NCBI GenBank assembly: GCA_947579605.1
Contig: OX388307.1
Coordinates: 20,251,237 to 20,315,236, forward strand
Reading direction: 5' to 3'
Source: Athripsodes cinereus
Taxonomy: Eukaryota > Arthropoda > Insecta > Trichoptera > Leptoceridae
DNA length: 64,000 nucleotides
Shown: piece after piece, positions 1 through 9,745 of the stretch
Numbering within the stretch: position 1 is the first letter of the stretch
How the letters are laid out: each line of letters begins with the position of its first letter
Made by a program: the position numbers and the translations under genes
The notes under the pieces: model-generated
Told to the model about the DNA's origin: nothing
The model's database searches: none
The model's input: only the letters and a program-made list of their open reading frames with translations

Positions 1-44
1 TGCTAATAACGCGAAGGTCGCGGGTTCGATCCCCTCATGGGCCA
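1..44 (+). tRNA. tRNA-Ile (AAU), 3' part, cut by window edge
   Basis: The window opens inside the anticodon loop (TGCTAATAACG), followed by variable loop, T-arm with GGTTCGATC, and acceptor strand ATGGGCC plus discriminator A. This matches the 3' part of eukaryotic tRNA-Ile(AAU). The T-stem reads GCGGG against CCCTC instead of the expected CCCGC, leaving one mismatch, so this may be a decaying copy. The 5' half lies outside the window. A pyrimidine-rich, T-rich stretch follows directly, as expected of a pol III terminator. Confidence 0.75.
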
Positions 45-48
45 CAGC

Positions 49-57
49 TTCTTTTTT
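49..57 (+). terminator. pol III-type T-run after the tRNA
   Basis: A CTTCTTTTTT run starts four bases after the tRNA discriminator base. Runs of four or more T are the usual RNA polymerase III stop signal. The call rests on position and composition only. Confidence 0.5.
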
Positions 58-189
58 CTAATTCAATATTTATAATAATTATGCTCTTTTACCAGTATGA
101 ATAAAACACAAAAAATAATTTATTTAAAAAATATTCATCCGAGTTCATCTACTTTTTGAAACATGGAGAAACATCACTTCATTTCTCAT

Positions 190-306
190 TCAAACCAGTT
201 TTACACCGCTGGTGTCCTAAGGTTCTTAAAGCTCTCGACTGTATACACAAGGATAGGAATAAGTGGCGCTCGATCCTTTTTGCCTACACCGAAAGGGAAG
301 TGTGTT
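190..306 (+). mobile_element. RTE-type LINE scrap (3' end)
   Basis: The segment near 236-305 matches the 3' end of the RTE copy at 31876-32630: it shares AAGGATAG, then AAGTGGCGCTCGATCCTTT and TGCCTAC. In protein terms this is the WRSILxAYP ending of the LINE open reading frame. The copy is short, frameshifted and lacks the terminal GATGGTATGTATG tail, so it is an old fragment. Upstream of about 236 the similarity fades. Confidence 0.6.
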
Positions 307-1133
307 AATCTCTGTTGAAATATTTTTACTTAGGTATTCATATAAATGTGTATTCATAGGCATTATTGCAAGACAACGAACAATGTATGTATATAATAAT
401 ATTATCTAGCTGTGAAAATGGAAGGGGATCTTGCAACAAATATCTTATGTAAGCAGAGTACAATATGTTGTTTATATATATTTAATTAAATTCTGAAAGC
501 TAATCTTCACACCATCTCACGTTCTCCTAGAATTGCGCGTTACTAGCTTCTTAAATGTCTACAAAAAAAAATATAACAAAACGAAATATTTCGTCGAAAA
601 ATAAAACAAATATTTGCTGACGCATTTGCGACAACACAGCTTATGAATTTTATTTTCAGTTCTTACTGGTTACATAAAAAATCACAAAAAATATTCGTTT
701 TACACGAGCTACAAATACAATACAACAGCTAAAAACACACTTCTTTATTAACATCTACGATAAACAAGAGTCAAACAAGATGGTGATCCGAAGAAAAAAA
801 AAACTGAAACATGGTAAATCGAAGACTTACATAAATAAAACAGTTGGATAATTTTATAACCAACTAATTTATTTTGTTTTCCTTCTGATGATTACTTTGG
901 TTACTGGTCATGTTAATGAAAATGAAGAATATCTACAGATAAAACAAGTGGTGTCGGAATGAGAGATGCTGTATCAATCAAGCATTTCTGGAGAATGTTT
1001 CCAGGCATGTGCCAGTCTCTTTAAATCATCCCTGGAGTTCTTTGAGTGTGGGCGCTTTTTTTTCTTAATCGTCTCTCTATAAACTCGGGCTTTCTCATTT
1101 CCGAGGATCATATGAGATTTGGTGAAGGCAAAG
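307..1133. other. AT-rich DNA, no feature seen
   Basis: I see no coding frame, RNA gene or recognisable repeat here. The words are AT-rich with short A-runs. Confidence 0.5.
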
Positions 1134-1144
1134 TTTATTGTATG

Positions 1145-1377
1145 CGAAATAAATAAAACAAGCGTTTTATTCTACTAATGATTTAATCGGTGAGAGAGAC
1201 GTCTTTCGTCTTATGAGGACATTGTCACCTTATTGTCGTCTTATTGTAAATATTTTTTATATATGTGAATATTGTTGTATTTTTAAAATCAGATTGACAA
1301 TGTCCTTATAAGACGAAAGACGTCTCTCTCACCGATTACATCATTAGTAGAATAAAACGCTTGTTTTATTTATTTCG
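1145..1377. mobile_element. Hairpin MITE, about 233 bp
   Basis: Two near-identical inverted arms of about 83 bp (1145-1227 and 1295-1377) flank a 67-bp AT-rich centre. Both arms begin CGAAATAAATAAAACAAGCG when read inwards and contain GGTGAGAGAGACGTCTTTCG. There is no coding capacity, so this fits a fold-back or MITE-type element. A 12-bp direct repeat TTTATTGTATGC lies at 1134-1145 and 1419-1430; the right copy is 41 bp beyond the arm, so it is not a simple target duplication of the hairpin alone. Confidence 0.75.
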
Positions 1378-1430
1378 ATATGGAATTCTACTACCTAAAC
1401 ACCGACACAGAGAATGAATTTATTGTATGC

Positions 1431-1930
1431 CCTTCGTTCATCACATATAGCGCTAGAGTTGATGACGGTTTGTTTTAGTCACATCTGTCTCATTTTCTAG
1501 CACTCTTACCGAAATTCGCCTATTAGTTTAACCAATGTATAGGTACTTGATTGTAATGCCCACTCAGGTTTGAGACATCTAACATTATTGTGGAAAGATG
1601 TAATTTTCCTAGGTGGTATGAAACAATATTAAATTTGCATTTCAACGTATAAACACACGAAACTACCATATAAGGCTTGGAAAATGCAAGTAATGATACA
1701 AAAAAATAGGTTATGATACTTGGAAAAATCCAGCATGCGGTACCAGTACTAGATATCTCAGAACTATACCTACGCACGAAGCTGTTATGGGGGTTTATAA
1801 ATAAGAGAGAATATTGGAGCTTTCGTCATGCCGTCCGGTACCTTAATTGGACAAAGCGCACCTCGCGACACCACCAAAGAAGATGTCATTGTCTTTTCTA
1901 AACCTTATAGGTAATTTCGTGTGTTAAATT
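1431..1930. other. No feature supported
   Basis: Overlapping short frames on both strands at 1523-1901 show no family resemblance and look like chance openings in AT-rich DNA. Confidence 0.4.
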
Positions 1931-1934
1931 TATA

Positions 1935-2190
1935 TATTGGCTCGTAACACAGAGGTGCTGGGTTCGATTTCTCGTAGGTGCGGTTGGCTCGACGAAGTCG
2001 CTGTACAGCTATAAGTGCAGTCACCCGCTCTGGAAGGATTGACATAGGCGGTGTCAATCCTAACTAAGTGGAAATTTAACAGTGTTCAAATAATAGTATT
2101 TTTGAATATTGCGTCTGTTTGTGTTTGTTGTTTGATATACTGCTGGATTAACATGTAAAAGGCTCACATAAATAAATAAATATATTTTTA
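1935..2190 (+). repeat. tRNA-derived SINE relic
   Basis: A tRNA-like T-arm with a B-box-like GGTTCGATTTC is preceded by an anticodon-arm-like stretch. It is followed by a unique body containing the small hairpin GGATTGACA...TGTCAATCC at about 2036-2062, and by an AAATAAATAAATA tail near 2170-2185. That order (tRNA-like head, body, short-repeat tail) is typical of SINEs. The 5' half of the head (A box) is not clear, so the copy is probably truncated or decayed. Confidence 0.45.
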
Positions 2191-3818
2191 TATTTTATTT
2201 TTATATAATTAAAATTATAAGCAAGAGAAATAGGTGGAATTGGTGAACATTACCATAATATAAAAGAACTTAAACCAGCTTGAGCCGATTCGTAAGCGTC
2301 GGGACACCTAAAACTGTCTCTTTACCCTGGAAGTGACGCATATTCAAAAAACTTGTTGATTCTACTAAAAAATAATCGTAACATAACGCTGTCTTTGAAA
2401 AGATGAAAGAAGTCTCTGTCGATGTATCGACTTAAGATTAAATCAGCTGTTAGTAATAAAAAAAAACCAACGTGTAATAGTCTAGTAGTTATGCTCTAAT
2501 ACTCGTAATGCGAATAAATCAATATTCATATTTTCCTGCTAAATTTTGTATTTTTTACATTGTAGGTACTAAAGCTATAAATGTACTTTTAATATTATAG
2601 ACATAGCGACACATTTATACGAAACTGGCGATTACAAGCTGAAAGAATGTTATACCTGCTTTCAGTCTCTATTATAGAGAGTTATAAATTCACTTATGTA
2701 TTTACTTACTAAGCATGTCTCTGTGCTAGATACATTTGTTTGAAAGAAATAATAAATTTCTCTCAATAATAATTTATACAGTGCCTTGTAATTTCGCTCT
2801 TGTGCAGTGAGCTGTCGATTTCATAGTAGCTACTCTCTTGTCATTATTAATGTTACTTTATTTTGTGATTTGTTGAGCTTTACAAAGTGGAGTGTAATGA
2901 ATAAATAAATAAATTATAATAAATTTAAGCTTACGTGCTTAAACAAACCGAACATAAGCAACATTATTCTTTTTGAGTCTTCAATGAGGTATTCAGTAGA
3001 CAGGACAATTGTATCGAAATATAATCGTAATATACCAACTGTTTCATGTAAAACACAAAATCAAATACTAAAAACCAGATCAATAGTCATACCTACTTAC
3101 ACATTTGTATATACCTATTTGGGAAGTCACAATAATTACAAATAATGACGGATATTTTAACACATTGGTGGACATGAAATTAAAATAAAGCTATCAAACG
3201 TCACAAGCTTTTAGTAGCTTACTGTGAAAAATGTATAAGTTTGCATTTGGGTTTATAACAAACAAAACCCAGATATATCTTTTTTTCTTTAAAAAAATAT
3301 AGTGACATACTTACTGAACCATTTCTCAATTTATTTCCAGCAAATTATTCACCAAACTCACCTGAAACAAAACAAAAAGTTTCTTTTAAAGACATAATAT
3401 ACCAATAAGTTGCTAATGGAAATGAAATTTATCGGAAAATCAAATAAATATTATAAAATTTCATAAAAACATAAAAAATTTCATATACCTATATATGAAA
3501 AGTTTATGAATCCATTTATTATTAAAACTTACTCATTTGCAACATAGTGCAAAATGAAAATGAAGAAAATAAGTTTTAATATTTCATAAGTCTTCCGTAA
3601 ATTTTCTATTTTCCACCATACGAACATTAGGATGGTGAATCCAAGAACATTGTTTAATAATGAAGTTATAAAAGTGAGAATCTTAAAATTTAGTTCTGGA
3701 TATGATATGCAAATAAAAGAAATAACAAAAAAGCGAGCATTGATAAATAAATAGAAATATGTCTTCCATGTATGTACACCTGAATTGCTTACAAGTATCA
3801 TTATTAAAGACGCCAAAT
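2191..3818. other. AT-rich DNA, no clear feature
   Basis: A possible A/T-rich LINE or SINE tail (AATAAATAAATAAATT) occurs at 2900-2917 without an identifiable body. The 95-codon minus-strand frame at 3529-3816 is rich in F, I and L, as expected of translated AT-rich DNA, and resembles no family I know. Confidence 0.4.
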
Positions 3819-3832
3819 CTGCAGTAGAAATA

Positions 3833-3938
3833 ATTATAAATAAAACACTTATTTATAGTGACTTAGTATATACTATAGTATATCCACAGTTTTGTCACTG
3901 TGGATATATATACTATAAATAAGTGTTTTATTTATAAC
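3833..3938. repeat. Palindrome made of a dispersed repeat end
   Basis: The arms ATTATAAATAAAACACTTAT and their reverse complement flank TATATCCACAGT...ACTGTGGATATA. The same order (ATTATAAATAAAACACT, TATAGT, TATATCCAC, TGTGAC) appears once at 57557-57604, beside a hammerhead-like motif. The hairpin therefore looks like two inverted copies of that repeat end fused head to head. The sequence TGCAGTAGAAAT(A/T)ATTA occurs on both sides (about 3820-3836 and 4029-4045), so a host duplication may flank the insert. Confidence 0.55.
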
Positions 3939-3986
3939 TATTTCTAAATATATATAAATAAGTGTTATATTTATAATTGATTCAAC

Positions 3987-4184
3987 ATGAATTTCCACCA
4001 AGTACCGTCGGTTGAAAATATCAACTTTGCAGTAGAAATTATTAGAATGTTTGCCGTGTTTAGAAATGAATGTGGTGGAAAAAGATTAAAAATGAACATG
4101 TGTAAGACAAAAATCATGTGTATCGTCTGCCATAAATCTAACCCAATCTATTACAATCATGGACCAAAATATCACAAGAATTGA
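3987..4184 (+). pseudogene. Decayed LINE reverse-transcriptase fragment
   Basis: The 65-codon frame contains RLKMNMCKTKIMC, which resembles the (G)LKMNxxKTKVM motif that follows the YADD motif in reverse transcriptases of non-LTR elements. Upstream NFAVEII may be a degraded FADDIV catalytic motif, with the two aspartates lost. Together with the fragment at 4380-4625 it appears to be one old LINE copy in plus orientation. Confidence 0.5.
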
Positions 4185-4379
4185 ATGTTATGTCTATTTG
4201 AATCAAAACTGGGAAGAGATAATTTGGAAACTGAACTGGAAACAAAGGGCTTTAAGAAGAGCTACACCTGATAAATGATCAAATTAATATCCTTAAACCA
4301 CAATCATTCCCATCAATCTGAAGAAGAAAACATACTATGCATGGTACTCCCGATACTCACCTATGGATTTAAACATCCA

Positions 4380-4625
4380 CCTTAATAAAATAAATCATCC
4401 ATAACTTCAAATTAATAAAAAGAGGAAACGAGAGAAGAAGTGAAACATCTCACTCAGAGATCGAATGCTTGGATACGGGAAAACACTAAGGTAACAGATG
4501 TGTTTCAATGAATTGCAGATCAAAAGTGGGCAAGTCATGCATGTGGCCCGTATGTCTGATGATAGATGGAGGAAGAAGATACTGGATTGAAGGCCTAAAC
4601 AAGGCACATAATCAAGAAGAAGGCC
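4380..4625 (+). pseudogene. Decayed LINE 3' coding end
   Basis: Across frames one reads TDVFQRIADQKW, then HVARMSDDRWRKKIL, then a stop and RPKQGT. Intact LINEs of this type read roughly KWxWAGHxARxxDxRWxKxxLEWRP; here the last W codon has become TGA. Frameshifts separate the parts. The upstream stretch 4185-4380 (VYLNQNWEE) is likely the YLGxxL region. The element has no surviving function. Confidence 0.55.
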
Positions 4626-5329
4626 GATAGTATGGTTGGTAACGTATGATTTCTATAAAGATAATTTTGAAATAGTCGATAAATATTACAGAGGAGGTAG
4701 CCAAATCAATTTACACGTGAAACAATCTTGGTGAAAATAGAATCGTAAATATAAATTTTATAGTTTTAATTTGTTAAAATAAGGAAATTTGTTGACTTTC
4801 CTGAAAATCTCAATACATTTTGAGTCGATGAGTAAGTGTGTTTGGTATATTATTATTTTTGTTATTTATATCATAACATGTATCACAACCAATATTCAAT
4901 ACATAGGTGCAAAATGAGTGAACTTTTTACGAATGGGTAAACTCACAAAATAAGGGTGATTTTATAACATCAAAAGCAAAATGATACAATCAATCAAAAG
5001 AAATAACGCACAATAACTCAAATAATACTGACGTCGGCGTCGTGTCGGTTCCTTTCATCTTATCTGATAATTAAACACGCAACGATTCGATTCAACCGTA
5101 ATATAAAAATAAGAAAAGAGACATTTCTTTCAACTAATGAATTTACTTTGACACATCGGTGAATAGTTGGTTTTATGCATTAAACAATATGTGAAAGGAA
5201 ATTATTGTAGTGGTGATGAAATTCTATGTTTATATTCGTATTTATTTATAGACCACAAGTGTTATTAATTCGTAATCTTTTGTTTATTGTACTATTTCTC
5301 GACATTGGTTAGCAGACAAAATCCTAAAT
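4626..5329. other. AT-rich DNA, no feature seen
   Basis: No frame, RNA or repeat that I can recognise. Confidence 0.4.
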
Positions 5330-5540
5330 ATGTTCCAGTGCACCTACACAGAGGGAGAGAATCTGAAAATGAGGCCAAAACTAAAGTTCTCTCCCCCCGG
5401 ATTCAAAGTGCGATGTTACGGACATGTTATAACAACTTTAACTAGGGATCGAAAAGTCATGGCAAGCTCCAATAAACATCCATAATATTCGGAGCTATTC
5501 CCAAGTAAACGGGATAATACCTATTGGAAGAAAAAGAAGA
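5330..5540 (+). pseudogene. Possible LINE 3' end scrap
   Basis: A slightly GC-richer patch with CTCTCCCCCCGG ends in a frame reading ELFPSKRDNTYWKKKKK, resembling the lysine-rich 3' ends of other LINE relics in this window. No catalytic motif is visible. It could also be unrelated unique sequence. Confidence 0.25.
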
Positions 5541-8280
5541 CACTTTATTTTATCAATACCATATTCGTATAATGAGAATAGAAAATCAATATACTCGTAT
5601 CATTGATTTTATAATTCTGCGAAAATTTTAAAACAAGTTGAGCATCAGTAAATCCATCCATCAGTCCATCCATTTTTTAATCTTTTAGATACCTCTGTTC
5701 GCTATCTCAAAAATGTCCTTCTAAATGTTTGTACAATATACAAGCTCAGTGTCGTTAGTAAACGCAGCTGTTTTAAATGTTTTCGATTTCATTTCACAAT
5801 GTGATCCGTTATTTTGACAACAACATCTGATGTGTGTTTACCAGTTACGAACCCGAACTGTATCTTTGATAAGATGTTTACAAGTCTTTTTCAAAAGTTT
5901 TTCATTTTTTTTCTTTAAAACCTACAAATTTTCATAGTTATTGTAACAAATTGCAAATACATCAAAAACATAAACTTTCGAAAAACACAAAAATTGTTCA
6001 AAATATAACGATTTTTGTATTCTCTGTAGTCTATATAGTAATACGGTATATTATATAGATATTCGTGTATACAATACATATTATATAGATATCCAAGGCC
6101 GTTAAAAAATAATATTAATATAAAGGAATTAATAATATTTTATGTATTATCTGAAAGTTATTCGGATAAAATTCTTGGAGAAAATTAGTGTGTTTGCGCA
6201 TTTTTAAATGTTATCTTCAAAGTAAATTGATTGTGTACATATTGTAGTATAAAAAGTTATTTGATTATATTTAATATTTCCAAGGAATGTGGACGATAAA
6301 AAAATAAGAAATAATTGAGATCATAAAAATATATCGGATGAAATAAATTACACAATAATAATAATAATAATTTATTGAATATTTAACAATCAATACAGAC
6401 ACAACAATAATATTATGTAAAGCCTATTTAAATAAAACTACTATCAAAACATATCCCCCTTATACAGACACATCTCGTGTATATGAGGTAATAGGTATAT
6501 TATTATATTTTTAGTACTGAATTCGAAGCCATCATTATTATTTGCTACATTTGGTTTTTATTTATATTAAACAAAAATATATATGAGTTTCATATTCAGT
6601 TCGTGTATACGATTTTCAGATTGCTGAACTGCAAATTAAAAATAATATAAATATACCTATACATAGTTATGATAATATGACATAAATATACTTTCAAAAT
6701 ACATTTCCCAAACTGAAGTGTAGTATATAAATAGACTTTCTGTAATAGTTTGCGAATTTATGTAATTTTTACGTACTTACCTATTTTGTGAGAGAATCCT
6801 TTGAGAGCAGTAACAAAATGTTGGAAAGCCAAAGTTAAACGTAAAACTGAAACTCCATTATCTGACATAAAGGGCTAGTTCTAGGTAACTGTGAGACTAA
6901 ACAGAATGATAACTAACAAAACATTTCAAATTTACTTGCTCTTAATACTATTGAAAAATATTTTAGAAGATACCTACTTATGTCTTTTTCAGATTTATCT
7001 TTCCGTTCAATAATATACAAGATTCTCTTTGTATTCGGAGTAAGAGGTATTTATTATGGCGTTGATGTGTGTAGATACGATAACACAGTCTCAGTGAAGA
7101 TGTAGTTATCTACAGTAGCATATACTTCATCCCTAATATTCATGATCCCCATACTAGATAATTATCATATAACACACGTATGTTGTGTTTTCATAGTATA
7201 ATTTTTATGTATATAGTCAATAATAAATAAACAAATTTATTCCCCACATACTCAATCGTATATATTATTCATTACGCGAGGAAAATGATGATGGAATAAA
7301 TAGCTTAAAATACACAAGTACCTTTTGTTCATGGGAATTCACCCCATGCAATTTTATTATTAACCTACATACTGTTCTGTTCAAAAAGAACGCATGCATT
7401 TTTTGAGTTATTCTTTTATCTAAAAATATTTTTTTGGTTCCGTTTTAAAGCTATTCAGTACCTAGCTTTCGTCCAGATCCGTACCTGTAGGTAATCTGTA
7501 TGCGTTACCACTTTCTTAGTATAGCCAACGGGAGGGATTAATAGGGACATAATGGTTTCTGAAAGAGATATTACAGAGTATTTCATAACTTTTCTTAGAA
7601 TTTTAATATCGATACCTTAAGACGACAAAATAAAATTAAAAACTGACTCCTTTTTTTAATACCATATTTGTTTACACATGGCTCATTGTAGATATCATTA
7701 TCTTTTTTTATCGATAGATTGCACTATGGGTTTGTTGGGAGAAGTTGCGTTTTTTAATTATTCCCCACCATATATTGTAACAATGTACGTTTATTTTTGT
7801 ATCACAAAACTTTTTGATATTAGAACACTATACAGAAGAGAAAATTCTATGGATGGGTACCTACCTACATAAATCTTTACTTAATATATCTTTGCTAATG
7901 GCATAAAGAAATTTCTGGATTATTAAATCTTTGACGTCAAACTAGGAGCAGAAAGAATTGTTAAATTTAAAAATTATATACTACGCATATCATTTTGACA
8001 CCATATTGCACCTTTTAAGCGCCTTGTGCCATAAGAATATCGTTTATTTAATGATTCACCCTAATTGTTGATGCACGTAAGTACTGCAACTCATAAACAA
8101 TATTGTTTAAATATTCTAAAATGTTAGTAGTCGAGTGAATTTAATTTAGCCAAATATATTTTTTTCATTAATTTTATTTGTACGAGCTTAATTATGAAGT
8201 AAACTATTCTTGAATCTAGAAGTACGTTTCTCTTAATTCTTATTATGTTCCTCTGGGGAGGGAGTACGTACGTACTTCCA
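5541..8280. other. Long AT-rich stretch, simple repeats only
   Basis: An (AAT)n microsatellite sits at 6354-6373 and AT-rich duplicated words (ATATTATATAGATAT) at 6048-6100. A frame of 64 codons at 7678-7872 has no recognisable domain. Nothing else is supported. Confidence 0.4.
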
Positions 8281-8340
8281 AATAAAAATATTTATTGTTA
8301 CTGTGTTGTCAATAAAAATATTTATTGTCACTCTATTGTG
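8281..8340. repeat. 30-bp tandem duplication
   Basis: Two adjacent 30-bp units, 8281-8310 and 8311-8340, share AATAAAAATATTTATTGT and differ at a few bases in their second halves. They lie just upstream of the hammerhead-like motif at 8347. Confidence 0.7.
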
Positions 8341-8346
8341 TTGTTA

Positions 8347-8376
8347 CTGAAGATGACTACAGTGTAGTTGAAAACG
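8347..8376 (+). ncRNA. Hammerhead-ribozyme-like core motif
   Basis: CTGAAGA (8347-8353) fits the CUGANGA core. A 6-bp stem GACTAC/GTAGTT with an AGT loop follows, then GAAAAC (8370-8375), which fits the GAAA core. One extra T lies between CTGAAGA and the stem, which departs from the canonical spacing. Stems I and III and the cleavage site were not established. Motifs of this kind are known from Penelope-like elements and retrozymes. Activity is not implied. Confidence 0.35.
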
Positions 8377-9479
8377 TTATAACCTTAAAACAATAATTCT
8401 CATAGTGGAATTAAACAATGTTTTAATTGTATTTTCAAAATAATCTTTTATAATACAGTTTGATGACATCATTTTAATTTATATCTGTCAGATTTGAATG
8501 TGATGAACTATAATATTATTAGTAAGTTCAAGTATCTGTAAGTTACCTACCTACTATGTAGTATTAATTACTAAGCACACTAAATAATGAAACTTACGCG
8601 TAGTTTTATTTTATTTAGACGATGTGGCCAGAGAATTATTTATCATGTAATGTAGAGAGGCGATGGATCTGGCAGAATTATGTTTTGTCCAAAAAGAGCA
8701 TTGCTCTTTCATCCACTAAGTGCCGACGATCTGAACAACCATTTCTGACATAAATAATATTCTTGTGACAATGACATGACAGTATGAGGACTGTCATGTC
8801 ATGAAAGAAGGTGATATGAATGGTGAAGAATAAATCTGAATTGAGGATATTTGTTTCTGCTCTGTGCTCATGAATGAACATTTCGAGGTGAAAGAAGATA
8901 CGAAAAAGAAACAACTGAGAAATTTTGTGAAAATGGAAAATGTGTAACTTAAATTTCATAGCACATTATGGTCAACCGAGGTTATTTTTGCGGGTAGATT
9001 AAAGTTTCTTAAAGTTATGAATAGGTTGAAAATAAGAAGCGAGGGTTTAATTTACAACATGAAATTAAATTCTTGTTTATTTTCATTCAAATTTCCCGCA
9101 AAGACGTTTCAGATTATACAGGAGGTTGTAAAGGATGAGTATTTTGCATATTAACACTTCCACTTCAATATTGGATGACTATGAATAATAAATTATTAAT
9201 CTCAAAATTATGCAAGGGATATTATATACATTTCGTTCTGGCGGACATGGTTTACAAAGGAAGAATTATCTTTATAACAATAAATTTACTTTTCATCAGA
9301 ATAATTTTCTTCCTTGTTTTATTATAATATTTGTTGGTTTATATATAAAATAAATTTTCTGGGTTTAAGAACCAAAGTGCTTCAAGTTGAAACTCAATTG
9401 GGTGTACATAGGTTAGGGCAAAATTATTTATCTTTGGTGAACTCCAAATAAAGAACCGAATGTATCTATATGTGCTGTG
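8377..9479. other. No clear feature
   Basis: The 93-codon minus frame at 8678-8959 shows no family motif. A small inverted pair GACTGTCATGTC/GACATGACAGT lies at about 8769-8803. I see nothing else. Confidence 0.35.
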
Positions 9480-9489
9480 TTCTTCAGTA

Positions 9490-9745
9490 CTATGGGTAAT
9501 TCATACGGAGAAAGCCAGACTATCAAGTGAGAGCAACTGAACAAGAGGACGCCCACCGATAAGACAAAGCGATCAGGTAAAGGAAGCAACAGTAGGAAGT
9601 TTGAATGAGGGGCTACGGAAGGCTAGAGATAACGGTCCCTGGAAAAAAACTTTTTGCACATTCACAAATGATGGTCACGATCCTCAACACTGAAGGAACA
9701 TCTAAAAAGAAAGAAGAAGGTGTAACTATTAAGTATGGAAATTGG
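9490..9745 (+). pseudogene. LINE 3' coding relic
   Basis: Reading across 9545-9650 gives RGRPPIRQSDQVKEA then SLNEGLRKARDNGPWKK. This matches the GRPPxRWxDxxxxxxGxxW...AxDRxxW ending of LINE open reading frames of the type also seen at 4380-4625 and 30555-30770. Downstream A-rich AAGAAAGAAGAAGG resembles the 3' end. The RT domain is absent, so this is a short, decayed 3' fragment. Confidence 0.45.
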
